From positions 1 to 11,679 of the forward strand of contig JAGGZF010000028.1 in assembly GCA_021162155.1 (NCBI GenBank): a DNA stretch of 11,679 nucleotides, read 5' to 3'. A program made the translations under genes and the position numbers. Within the stretch, counting starts at the first letter, position 1. Each line of letters begins with the position of its first letter. Origin of the DNA: a bacterium (GTDB lineage: Bacteria; Patescibacteriota; Minisyncoccia; UBA6257). Below are positions 4,451 to 11,679 of the stretch, piece by piece. The notes under the pieces are model-generated. The model was not told where the DNA came from and did not search any database. It saw only the letters and a list, made by a program, of their open reading frames with translations.

Positions 4451-6250
4451 ATGTTGTTAGTTATACAACAATTGCTACAGCAAGCGCTAAAAAACGCAAT
4501 TCAAAAACAACTATTGCCGGGTTTTTCTGTTGCCCCTCTATCTAATAAAGACAAAAGAGACATACCTTTATCCCTAATTTCTGTGGAAATTTCTGATAAA
4601 GAAGAGTTTGGGGATTATAACTCTAATTTACCTTTTAAGATAGCAAAGTTATCTAATGTTGCTCCTGAAAAAGTGGGCTCTATTCTTACTTCGGAGTTAA
4701 GGCAGATACCCCAAGGGAATAATTTCTTTTCCCAAATAGAAGCGACAAAAGGATATATTAATTTTTATCTGTCCCCTGATTATCTATTACAATCCTTACA
4801 GACAATATTACGGCAGAGAGATAGATACGGCTATGTGATACCTAAAACAGGAAGAAATCTGGTGATAGATTATTCTTCACCTAATATAGCCAAATCTTTC
4901 GGTATAGGGCATTTAAGGTCTACCGTGATAGGTCAGGCATTATACAATTTATATAGTTATAGAGGATGGAAATGTATTGGAGATAATCATTTAGGAGATT
5001 GGGGAACTCAGTTTGGGATTTTGATTTATCAAATTAATAAGTTAATAGAAGGGAAGAACAGAAGAGACCAGAAAGAAATTTTACAGAATTTAACCATAAA
5101 AGATTTAGAGAGAATGTATGTGGAGTTCCATAAACAATTGGAAGAGAATCCTCAACTCAAGGAGCAGGCAAAAGAGTGGTTTCGGAGATTGGAAAAAAGA
5201 GAGAAAAAAGCATTACAGATATGGAAATTATGCCTCTCTCTTAGTTTGCGAGAATTTAATAGAATTTATAAGTTGTTATCTATAAAATTCGATTATAGTA
5301 TTGGAGAGAGTTTTTATAGCAGGAAGGCGCGTATTTTACTTCGAGAAATACAAAAGAAAGGTTTGGCTAAAAAAAGCGAAGGTGCTTTAATAATGGAGTT
5401 TCCTGATTCTAACCTTCCTCCTGCTCTCTTGTTGAAGTCTGATGGGAGTACTACTTATTTCTTGCGAGACCTTGCTGCTGTTAAATATAGATTAAAGAAG
5501 TGGCACCCTAAGATGATTATTTATGAGGTAGGCGCAGATCAATCTTTACACTTCCGGCAGTTATTTCAGGCAGTGAAGTTATTAAAATGGGATGAAGTTA
5601 AATTAGTACATATAGCGCATGGATTAATAAGAGATAAAGAAGGAAAATTTTCTACTCGGTTAGGGAGAACTATTTCTTTAGAGAAAGTTCTAAACGAGGC
5701 AATAAGAAAATCTGAAGAGTTAATGGAGAAATCTGAAACAAAAAGACGCCTTTCCTGTTCAGAGAAAAAAGAGATAGCACACGCAATAGGTATAGGAGGA
5801 ATAAAATATAATATTCTTTCTTATCATTATTCCAAGGATATAATTTTTGATTGGGAGAAAATCTTGAACCTTCAGGGTAATTCCGGCCCTTATTTGCAAT
5901 ATACCTATGTTCGTTGTTATAGTATTATACAAAAAGCACAGAAGGAGGGTGTAAGATTAGGAAAATTAAAGAAAGGGATAAGTTTAAACAAAGATGAAAT
6001 TGTCCTTCTGCGAACTTTGGTGAAGTTTCCGGATGTTGTTCAAGTAGCAGCAGAGAAATTTGCCCCTAATCTTTTATGTGATTACTTATACAACCTCTCT
6101 TCTCTATATAATTATTTCTATCAGCAGTTTCCTATTCTTAAAGCACCAGAAGAGGATAGGAGTAAAAGGGTACAGCTGACTTTGGCTACCTCTTATATTT
6201 TGCGTAGAGGATTTTACTTGTTAGGGATGCCGGTCATTACTAAAATGTAA
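4451..6250 (+). CDS. argS: Arginyl-tRNA synthetase
   Basis: Class I synthetase that charges tRNA-Arg. From the ATG at 4451 it has 599 residues, a normal length. Order of parts: N-terminal tRNA-recognition domain (about 1-110); Rossmann catalytic fold with the HIGH-equivalent GIGH (151-154) inside SPNIAKSFGIGHLRST; the family signature GDWGTQFG (182-189); the KMSKS-equivalent KFSTR (399-403); and the all-helical DALR anticodon-binding domain from about GPYLQY (479-484) to the C-terminal LGMPVITKM. ATG 4451 is chosen over the in-frame TTG at 4430: conserved sequence begins right there, an AGAG lies just upstream, and the TTG would overlap the promoter region. The first His of HIGH is Gly, while the second His and the LRST motif are kept. 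It is divergent from smpB and 27 nt upstream of ileS, likely one operon. Confidence 0.96.
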   Translation: MLLVIQQLLQQALKNAIQKQLLPGFSVAPLSNKDKRDIPLSLISVEISDKEEFGDYNSNLPFKIAKLSNVAPEKVGSILTSELRQIPQGNNFFSQIEATKGYINFYLSPDYLLQSLQTILRQRDRYGYVIPKTGRNLVIDYSSPNIAKSFGIGHLRSTVIGQALYNLYSYRGWKCIGDNHLGDWGTQFGILIYQINKLIEGKNRRDQKEILQNLTIKDLERMYVEFHKQLEENPQLKEQAKEWFRRLEKREKKALQIWKLCLSLSLREFNRIYKLLSIKFDYSIGESFYSRKARILLREIQKKGLAKKSEGALIMEFPDSNLPPALLLKSDGSTTYFLRDLAAVKYRLKKWHPKMIIYEVGADQSLHFRQLFQAVKLLKWDEVKLVHIAHGLIRDKEGKFSTRLGRTISLEKVLNEAIRKSEELMEKSETKRRLSCSEKKEIAHAIGIGGIKYNILSYHYSKDIIFDWEKILNLQGNSGPYLQYTYVRCYSIIQKAQKEGVRLGKLKKGISLNKDEIVLLRTLVKFPDVVQVAAEKFAPNLLCDYLYNLSSLYNYFYQQFPILKAPEEDRSKRVQLTLATSYILRRGFYLLGMPVITKM

Positions 6251-6277
6251 AATTTAGGTATTTATTAATTATCACAT

Positions 6278-9200
6278 ATGGAATTTTCTTTTCCAGAAAA
6301 CGAGAAAAAAATATTACGATTTTGGGAAAAGAATAAAATTTTTGAAAAATCAGTAGAACAGAGGAGCCCTAAGAGAATTTACTCTTTTTACGATGGCCCT
6401 CCTTTTGCTACTGGTACTCCTCATTATGGTCATATTTTGGCTTCGGTGATGAAAGATGCAATTCCTCGGTTTTGGACTATGAGAGGCTACCGAGTAGAGA
6501 GAAAATGGGGATGGGATTGTCACGGCTTACCTATAGAAAATTTAGTAGAGAAAAAACTGGGATTAAAAAGTAAAAAAGAGATAGAGAAAATAGGAATAGA
6601 GAAATTCAATGAAACTTGCCGAGAGGAAGTATTGAGATATGTGAAGGAATGGAAGAGTTTTATCCCTCGTATAGGACGCTGGGTAGATATGGATCACCCC
6701 TATAAAACGATGGATTTGGATTATATGGAATCTATCTGGTGGGTATTCCAAAGATTGTGGAAGAAGGGCTTGGTATACCAGGGATATAAAAGTATGCACC
6801 TATGTCCCCGCTGTGGAACAGTGCTCTCTAATTTTGAGGTTAGTTTAGGGTACAGAGAAACGAAAGATATAGCAGTAATAGTTAAATTCCCTCTTAAGAA
6901 AGAGAAAAACACATTTTTCTTAGCATGGACTACCACTGCTTGGACTTTACCCGGTAATGTGGCTTTAGCTGTCAATCCTCAGGCAACTTACGTAAAAGTA
7001 AAAACTGAAGGAAGTCAAGGAGAATATTATATTATAGCCGAAGATAGAACTTCTGTTTTACAGAAAGATTACCAAATATTAAAGAAGTTTTCTGGTAAAG
7101 AGTTACAAGGAATAGAGTATGAACCACCTTTTGATTATTTTTGGACTAAAGAGAATCTACAAAATAAAGAAAATGGATGGAAAGTTTATGGGGCAGATTT
7201 TGTAACTTTAGAAGAGGGAACCGGTATAGTACATATTGCTCCAGCATTTGGAGAAGAGGATTTATTATTAGGACAAAAAGAAAAATTACCTTTTATTCAG
7301 CATGTTAGCCCTGACGGTCGTTTTACAAAAGAGATTACAGATTGGGCTGGAAGAGAGGTAAAGCCGAAAGAAGATCCGTCTCGCACTGACAGAGAAATAA
7401 TTGATTGGCTTTACAAAAAAGGGAGAATTTTCTCCACAGAGGAAGTTAAACATAATTATCCTTTTTGCTGGAGATGTGATAGCCCTTTACTTAATTATGC
7501 TACTTCGTCTTGGTTTGTTAGAGTTACTGCTTTAAAGCAGAATTTAATAAGGAATAATCAAAGAATTCATTGGGTACCTCAATACATTAAGCAGGGACGT
7601 TTTGGTAAATGGTTAGAAGAGGCAAAGGACTGGGCTGTTTCCCGGTCTAGATATTGGGGAACTCCGATACCTATTTGGGAGTGTGAAAAATGTCATCATC
7701 GAGAGGTTATTGGGTCTTTGGAGGAACTACAAAAAAAAGCAATAGTATCTACTCATTTCTATTATCTAAGACACGGAGAAGCAGAATCTAATATATTTGA
7801 TTATCTTTCTTCTTGGCCCGAGAAGAAAGTTTCTCACCTAACCCCTAAAGGAAAAAAGGAGGTATTAAGGGCCGCTCGTCAACTTCGAAAGAAAAAAATA
7901 GATATTATAGTTGCTTCTGATATCACCAGAACAAAAGAAACTGCGGAGTTAGTTGCTTCTATATTAAAAGTTAATATTATTTATGAACCTCGTTTGCGAG
8001 AGATAGATTTTGGTCCTTATAATGGAAAGAATATTAAAGAATATGAGCAATTATATTCTTCTTGGGAAGAGAGGTATATCAAGGATGTTCCTCAGGTGGA
8101 GAGCTTAACTTCAGTGCGACGAAGGTTTTATCAGGCACTCTTGGAGATTAAACAGAAGTATCAAGGAAAAAATATTTTAGTGATTTCCCATCAAGATGTC
8201 TTGGCTACCTTATTAAATGATTACAGGCCACGATTGGGAGAGTGGGGAGAGATTCCTGTAGAAAGTTGGCCCCGGAATCAAGATGGAGCAGTAGATCTCC
8301 ATAGGCCTTATATAGATAAAATTAAAATTCGCTGTCCCCGATGTGGAGGAGAGATGGTTAGAGTAAAAGAAGTTTTTGATTGTTGGTTTGAGTCTGGATC
8401 TATGCCTTACGCCCAACTCCACTATCCCTTTGAAAATCAGAAAAAGTTCTCTCGAGTTTTTCCAGCACAATTTGTAGCCGAGGGCATAGATCAGACCAGG
8501 GGCTGGTTCTACACTTTATTAGTGTTATCAACAGCACTATTTAATCAGCCGGCATTTTTGAATGTGATTGTGAATGGAATAGTATTAGCAGAAAATGGCC
8601 AAAAAATGAGCAAAAGGCTTAAAAACTATCCTGACCCCAATGATATTATTAATAAGTATGGAGCAGACGCTTTGCGTTTTTATCTTTTGTCTTCTCCTGC
8701 TATGAGGGCTGAAGATTTGAATTTTTCAGAGAAGGGAGTGGCAGAGGTTTTCCGAGAATTTTTGTTGCTGACTTGGAATATATATAGATTCTACAAATTA
8801 TATGCCGGAGAAGGAAAACCTAAAGAGTTTAACTCTCGTCATATTTTAGACAGATGGATAGTTTCCAAGTTGCATTCTTTAATAGCAAACACTAAAAAAG
8901 CAATGGAAGAATATGAGTTAAGAAGAGCGGCTCAGGGATTACGTGATTTTATAAATGATTGTTCTCGGTGGTATTTAAGAAGGTCTAGAGAAAGATTAAA
9001 ACAAGAAGATAATCAAGAAGCCCGGAATACTTTAGGATATGTTCTCTTTGTTTTTTCTCAGATAGCAGCTCCTTTTATTCCTTTTTGGGCAGAGTATCTA
9101 TATCAAAATCTGAAAAATTCTTCTGAAGTTTCTTCAGTTCATTTATTAGATTATCCTCAAGAAAACAGAAGATTAATAGATTTGGAATTAGAGAAAGAAA

Positions 9201-9691
9201 TGGAAGAGATAAGAGAAATAGCTTCTAAAGCTTTAGCTAGGAGAGCGGAGTTAGGAATTAAGGTAAGACAACCGCTAAAGGCATTAATTATTAATACTAA
9301 AAAGATATCAGTGCCACGAAAAAAAGAATTACTCCAGTTATTAAAAGAAGAAATAAATGTAAAAGAAATTATTTTTGATGAGCAAATAAAAAAGGAAATC
9401 CAATTGGATACTACTCTTACTCCTCAACTTATTACTGAAGGATTATTAAGAGAAATAAACAGGCAGATTCAGGTTATTAGAAAACGACAAGGATTAACAC
9501 CCCGGGATAAAGTAAGTTTAGAATTTTATACTAAAGATTGTGATTTGAAAGAAGTTATATTGAAAAATAAAGAGAGAATTACCCGAGAGGTTAGTGCTAT
9601 TTCTCTAAAAGTCAGAGAGGAAATTCCCAAAGAAGAGAATATTTTCCGTTTGAAGTTAAATCGGGATATTTGGCTAAAGATTATAGTATAG
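6278..9691 (+). CDS. ileS: Isoleucyl-tRNA synthetase, eukaryote-like (type 2), with inserted histidine-phosphatase domain
   Basis: Class I synthetase charging tRNA-Ile. HIGH is HYGH (49-52) and KMSKS is KMSKR (776-780). The CP1 editing domain shows WTTTAWTLPGN (217-227) and GTGIVHIAPAFGEED (314-328), keeping the editing aspartate D328, so hydrolysis of mischarged Val-tRNA is likely retained. MDLDYMESIWWVFQRLWKKG (145-164) and KMSKRLKNYPDP (776-787) resemble type 2/eukaryotic IleRS, a type associated with mupirocin resistance. Cysteine pairs lie at 176/179, 397/400, 469/472 and 686/689. The last two pairs look like one zinc ribbon split by about 180 extra residues (489-670). Within the insert, 491-648 form a complete histidine-phosphatase domain. 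That explains the length of 1137, against roughly 1040 for the type. A helical anticodon-binding domain follows from about 850. The ATG fits FPENEKKILRFWE at the start; no Shine-Dalgarno is seen. It lies 27 nt after argS. Confidence 0.96.
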   Translation: MEFSFPENEKKILRFWEKNKIFEKSVEQRSPKRIYSFYDGPPFATGTPHYGHILASVMKDAIPRFWTMRGYRVERKWGWDCHGLPIENLVEKKLGLKSKKEIEKIGIEKFNETCREEVLRYVKEWKSFIPRIGRWVDMDHPYKTMDLDYMESIWWVFQRLWKKGLVYQGYKSMHLCPRCGTVLSNFEVSLGYRETKDIAVIVKFPLKKEKNTFFLAWTTTAWTLPGNVALAVNPQATYVKVKTEGSQGEYYIIAEDRTSVLQKDYQILKKFSGKELQGIEYEPPFDYFWTKENLQNKENGWKVYGADFVTLEEGTGIVHIAPAFGEEDLLLGQKEKLPFIQHVSPDGRFTKEITDWAGREVKPKEDPSRTDREIIDWLYKKGRIFSTEEVKHNYPFCWRCDSPLLNYATSSWFVRVTALKQNLIRNNQRIHWVPQYIKQGRFGKWLEEAKDWAVSRSRYWGTPIPIWECEKCHHREVIGSLEELQKKAIVSTHFYYLRHGEAESNIFDYLSSWPEKKVSHLTPKGKKEVLRAARQLRKKKIDIIVASDITRTKETAELVASILKVNIIYEPRLREIDFGPYNGKNIKEYEQLYSSWEERYIKDVPQVESLTSVRRRFYQALLEIKQKYQGKNILVISHQDVLATLLNDYRPRLGEWGEIPVESWPRNQDGAVDLHRPYIDKIKIRCPRCGGEMVRVKEVFDCWFESGSMPYAQLHYPFENQKKFSRVFPAQFVAEGIDQTRGWFYTLLVLSTALFNQPAFLNVIVNGIVLAENGQKMSKRLKNYPDPNDIINKYGADALRFYLLSSPAMRAEDLNFSEKGVAEVFREFLLLTWNIYRFYKLYAGEGKPKEFNSRHILDRWIVSKLHSLIANTKKAMEEYELRRAAQGLRDFINDCSRWYLRRSRERLKQEDNQEARNTLGYVLFVFSQIAAPFIPFWAEYLYQNLKNSSEVSSVHLLDYPQENRRLIDLELEKEMEEIREIASKALARRAELGIKVRQPLKALIINTKKISVPRKKELLQLLKEEINVKEIIFDEQIKKEIQLDTTLTPQLITEGLLREINRQIQVIRKRQGLTPRDKVSLEFYTKDCDLKEVILKNKERITREVSAISLKVREEIPKEENIFRLKLNRDIWLKIIV
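7742..8287 (+). other. Histidine-phosphatase (PGAM-like) domain inserted in IleRS, residues 489-670
   Basis: The domain runs in frame inside ileS. All four elements of the phosphoglycerate-mutase/histidine-phosphatase superfamily are present: the phospho-accepting His499 in YLRHGEAESN (496-505); Arg551 in SDITRTKETAELVA (547-560); the general-acid Glu575 in LREIDFGPYNGK (573-584); and the second His638 in NILVISHQD (632-640). Spacing is as in free-standing members of about 160-200 residues, so the fold looks intact and catalytic. It interrupts the segment between SLEELQKKA (480-488) and DLHRPYIDK (673-681), sequences that are nearly adjacent in ordinary IleRS. Base composition and codon use look like the host gene. 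Substrate is unknown; the superfamily includes small-molecule and protein phosphatases. Confidence 0.93.
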
Positions 9692-9727
9692 TTCTTAAAC
9701 ATTTTATAGTTCATTGACTAATTTATC

Positions 9728-9756
9728 TTGCTTTATCTCTAGAAATCTGGTATTCT
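9728..9756 (+). promoter_or_regulatory. Candidate promoter for rpmF-nusB-rnc-smc
   Basis: TTGCTT (9728-9733), a 17-bp spacer ending in TGG, and TATTCT (9751-9756) form an extended -10 promoter candidate. It lies in the 94-bp gap after ileS, the widest intergenic space in the window. The core CTGGTA is shared with the proposed smpB promoter. A start near 9763 would give a leader of about 23 nt. No terminator for argS-ileS is visible in the same gap, so read-through is also possible. Confidence 0.4.
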
Positions 9757-9774
9757 TTTAAAGAAATTTTTACT

Positions 9775-9779
9775 GGAAG
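9775..9779 (+). promoter_or_regulatory. Shine-Dalgarno sequence of rpmF
   Basis: GGAAG lies 6 nt before the rpmF ATG. It is the only well-formed Shine-Dalgarno element I can see among the gene starts in this window, and it supports the ATG at 9786. Confidence 0.6.
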
Positions 9780-9785
9780 AAAAAT

Positions 9786-10013
9786 ATGGGATTACCTTCT
9801 AGGCATCATACTCGATCCAGAGTAAATAAACGTAGGTCTCATATGGCTTTGAACAGCCGAATTTTTATTAAATGTCCTCACTGCGGAAGAAAGATTTTAC
9901 CTCATCGAGTTTGTCCTTATTGTGGCTATTATAAAGATAAAGAGGTGATAGATGTATTTCGGGGCTTGACTAAAAAGGAAAAGAAACAAAAGGAAAAAGA
10001 TTTACAACAATAA
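9786..10013 (+). CDS. rpmF: 50S ribosomal protein L32 (bL32), zinc-ribbon form
   Basis: Small large-subunit ribosomal protein, 75 residues. The basic N-terminus with SRHHTRSRVNKRRSHM (5-20) matches the family RHSKSRRDKRRAHW-like start. Two cysteine pairs, C30/C33 (KCPHCG) and C43/C46 (VCPYCGYYK), give the four-cysteine zinc-binding version of L32. The lysine-rich C-terminal tail (KKEKKQKEKDLQQ) is longer and more polar than usual. The gene has its own candidate promoter and the only clear ribosome-binding site here, and nusB follows after 9 nt. Some bacteria carry a cysteine-free paralogue used in zinc limitation; none is seen here. Confidence 0.95.
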   Translation: MGLPSRHHTRSRVNKRRSHMALNSRIFIKCPHCGRKILPHRVCPYCGYYKDKEVIDVFRGLTKKEKKQKEKDLQQ

Positions 10014-10022
10014 TAAATATTT

Positions 10023-10472
10023 ATGGGTTCCAGGCATCTTTCGCGCTCTTTAGTTCTTCAATCTCTTTACGAGTGGGATTTTTTAGATAAAGAAGCAGAT
10101 ACTCAGGTTCTCTGGAAGATCTTTCAGCGTAATTTGAAAAATTTTGGTGCCGGATTGGAAAATTTTGATTATCCTAAAAAGTTGCTTCAAGGAATTATTG
10201 AGCATTTACCAGAGATAGATAAACTGATAGTCAGCGGAGCACCTCAATGGCCATTTGAGCAGATAAATATTATAGACAGAAATATTTTGCGAATTGGCAT
10301 TTTTGAATTGGTCTTTGGGGACGAGAAGGAAGTTCCTCATAAAGTGGCTATTAATGAGGCGGTAGAATTAGCTAAAGCATTTGGTAGTGATTCTTCTTCT
10401 CGTTTTGTGAATGGTGTATTGGGCACCATCTTCCGCCAGTTAGAAGCAGTAAAGAAAGATGAAAAACTTTGA
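10023..10472 (+). CDS. nusB: Transcription antitermination factor NusB
   Basis: NusB binds boxA RNA with NusE (S10) and suppresses termination during rRNA transcription. The 149-residue all-helical protein starts SRHLSRSLVLQSLYEWDF (3-20), the family's N-terminal helix with its arginine-rich patch. The second half has WPFEQINIIDRNILRIGIFEL (76-96) and the signature NEAVELAKAFG (111-121) followed by SRFVNGVLG (126-134). The central segment is a little longer than in Escherichia coli. The gene ends in TGA, showing that TGA is a stop in this genome. Its last 14 nt overlap rnc, implying translational coupling. No Shine-Dalgarno sequence precedes the ATG. Confidence 0.95.
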   Translation: MGSRHLSRSLVLQSLYEWDFLDKEADTQVLWKIFQRNLKNFGAGLENFDYPKKLLQGIIEHLPEIDKLIVSGAPQWPFEQINIIDRNILRIGIFELVFGDEKEVPHKVAINEAVELAKAFGSDSSSRFVNGVLGTIFRQLEAVKKDEKL

Positions 10473-11148
10473 AGAGATATCTCGAAAATTACAAATACAT
10501 TTTAAGAATATAGATTACCTAAAAGAAGCTCTTACTCATAGCTCTTTTGTTAACGAACACAAAGATTGGCCTTTTCGTAGCAACGAGAGATTAGAATTTT
10601 TAGGAGACGCGGTGTTGGAATTTATAGTAAGCGATTATTTAATAAAAAAGTTCCCTTCTCGCCAAGAGGGAGAATTGACTGTGATAAGAGCGGCTTTGAC
10701 TAGAACAGAAACTCTTTTAGAGATAGCCCGCAATCTTCATTTAGAGAAATATATACTCCTTTCTAAGGGAGAAAAACATCTTTTATCCCGGGAGAGTTCT
10801 TTATTGGCAGATGCGGTAGAAGCGCTTATTGGCGCTCTTTACTTGGATCAAGGGATAAAAGCGGCTCGGGAATTCGTGGAAAAAAATATTTTAGGCAGAA
10901 TAGAGTTTTTATTACAGAAGAGTACTATTAAGGACCCAAAAAGTATTTTTCAGGAACGAAGCCAAGCAACAGTGGGTATTACTCCTGTTTATCGAATTCT
11001 TTCTTCTTGGGGGCCCGACCATGCTAAACATTTTAAGGCCGGGGTATTTTGGAAAAAAGATTTAATAGCCACCGGGGAAGGGAAATCTAAACGGGAGGCA
11101 GAAATAGAAGCAGCTAAACGGGCCCTTATTAAAAAGGGGTGGGTCTAA
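10459..11148 (+). CDS. rnc: Ribonuclease III
   Basis: Double-strand-specific endonuclease that processes rRNA precursors and other structured transcripts. The N-terminal endonuclease domain carries the signature NERLEFLGDAVLEF (42-55) with catalytic E46 and D50, and the second acidic pair in LLADAVEALIGALYLDQG (115-132), D118 and E121, so all four metal-binding residues are present. The C-terminal double-stranded RNA-binding domain spans about 158-226, with DPKSIFQERSQ (159-169) and the KSKREAEIEAAKRAL (209-223) helix. The 229-residue length is typical. The ATG lies inside the end of nusB; the next gene, smc, begins 12 nt after its stop. The rnc-smc neighbourhood is common in bacteria. Confidence 0.97.
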   Translation: MKNFEEISRKLQIHFKNIDYLKEALTHSSFVNEHKDWPFRSNERLEFLGDAVLEFIVSDYLIKKFPSRQEGELTVIRAALTRTETLLEIARNLHLEKYILLSKGEKHLLSRESSLLADAVEALIGALYLDQGIKAAREFVEKNILGRIEFLLQKSTIKDPKSIFQERSQATVGITPVYRILSSWGPDHAKHFKAGVFWKKDLIATGEGKSKREAEIEAAKRALIKKGWV

Positions 11149-11160
11149 AAGAATAATGAT

Positions 11161-11679
11161 ATGTTTTTAAGCAGAATAGTTCTGAAAAATTTTAAGTCTT
11201 TTTATAAAACATCCGTTATAGATTTACCGGATAAGATTACTGCTATTGTAGGACCTAATGGTTCTGGGAAATCTAATATAGTAGATGCAGTAAGGTGGGC
11301 TTTAGGAGAGCAAAGTTTTAAGAATATCAGAATAGAAAAAGGCAGTAATTTAATCTTTACCAGCAGAGATGCTTCTGCCGGATTTGCAGAAGTAGAGTTG
11401 GTATTTGATAATTCTTCTAAAATATTTCCAGTAGATTATACCGAAGTAAGTATTCGCAGAAGAATAGATAAAGATGGTAATAACTTTTATTATTTGAATC
11501 GTCAACCCTGTCGCTTAAAAGATATAAGTGAGCTTATTTTGTCTGCCAAATTAGGAGTAAGAGGATTTTCTATAATAAACCAAGGTTCGGTAGAAGACAT
11601 ATTGCGTGTTTCTCCTTATGAAAGGAGATTAATGTTAGAAGAGAATTTAGGTTTAAAGGGTTTAGAAATTAAGAAAGAA
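11161..11679 (+). CDS. smc: Chromosome segregation protein SMC, N-terminal part (3' end outside window)
   Basis: Structural Maintenance of Chromosomes ATPase for chromosome organisation and segregation. 173 codons are present and the frame is open at the right edge. The start FLSRIVLKNFKSFYKTSV (2-19) is the first strand and helix of the head domain. Walker A is GPNGSGKSN (31-39), followed by the usual VDAVRWALGEQS (41-52), the strand RRRIDKDGNNFYYLN (99-113), the CRLKDISEL segment (117-125), and the Q-loop Q141 in INQGSVEDIL (139-148). PYERRLMLEENLGL (152-165) leads into the coiled coil and differs slightly from the usual EEAAGI. The ATG is 12 nt after the rnc stop, with no Shine-Dalgarno sequence. 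The ABC signature and Walker B lie beyond the window. RecN or SbcC are less likely given the head motifs. Confidence 0.95.
   Translation, partial: MFLSRIVLKNFKSFYKTSVIDLPDKITAIVGPNGSGKSNIVDAVRWALGEQSFKNIRIEKGSNLIFTSRDASAGFAEVELVFDNSSKIFPVDYTEVSIRRRIDKDGNNFYYLNRQPCRLKDISELILSAKLGVRGFSIINQGSVEDILRVSPYERRLMLEENLGLKGLEIKKE

Noticed and set aside
6563..6975. Antisense open frames opposite ileS, and similar ones opposite clp, infC and the MFS-like gene
   Set aside because: Each lies wholly within a well-supported gene, shows no recognisable domain, and has the composition expected of a reverse-complement shadow.
10459..10472. UGA recoding (Gly) as in some CPR lineages
   Set aside because: nusB ends at TGA exactly at its normal C-terminus, and no internal TGA is needed by any gene here, so the standard bacterial code fits.
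1..11679. CRISPR arrays, insertion sequences, phage genes or defence systems
   Set aside because: No direct repeat series, inverted-repeat-bounded transposase or defence domain was seen; all gaps are under 100 bp apart from the tmRNA.

Overview
The window is an AT-rich bacterial chromosome segment packed with housekeeping genes, with very short or negative gaps between them. Several traits point to a Candidate Phyla Radiation (Patescibacteria, probably Parcubacteria-like) genome: compact and divergent core proteins, a half-size MFS-type membrane protein, almost no Shine-Dalgarno sequences, and a eukaryote-like (type 2) isoleucyl-tRNA synthetase. This placement is inferred from protein character, not from a phylogeny. 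TGA is used as a stop (end of nusB), so the UGA=Gly code of Gracilibacteria/Absconditabacteria does not apply.

Layout. (1) Positions 1-2523, plus strand: the C-terminal part of a Clp-family AAA+ ATPase, a six-helix MFS-like protein, a Nudix (Ap4A-hydrolase-like) enzyme and a small O6-alkylguanine-DNA alkyltransferase domain protein, probably one operon. (2) Positions 2451-4405, minus strand: smpB - ssrA (tmRNA) - infC - rpmI - rplT, ending in an intrinsic terminator that lies inside the 3' end of the convergent alkyltransferase gene. The tmRNA starts 2 nt after the smpB stop and ends 24 nt before infC, so the ribosome-rescue pair is embedded in the classic IF3-L35-L20 operon. (3) Positions 4451-9691, plus strand: argS and ileS, divergent from smpB across 45 bp. 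(4) Positions 9728-11679, plus strand: a candidate extended -10 promoter, then rpmF (L32), nusB, rnc (RNase III) and the start of smc.

The genes mostly serve translation and RNA metabolism: two aminoacyl-tRNA synthetases, three ribosomal proteins, IF3, trans-translation, RNase III and the antitermination factor NusB.

The most unusual feature is in ileS. A complete histidine-phosphatase (phosphoglycerate-mutase-like) domain, with all four catalytic residues present, is inserted in frame between the two CxxC halves of a zinc-ribbon module of the synthetase. This gives a 1137-residue fused enzyme whose second activity cannot be assigned from sequence. Other points of note are a tmRNA tag ending in AYAYA, a TTG-initiated infC, a Clp D2 pore loop without its aromatic residue, and an ArgRS whose HIGH motif reads GIGH.
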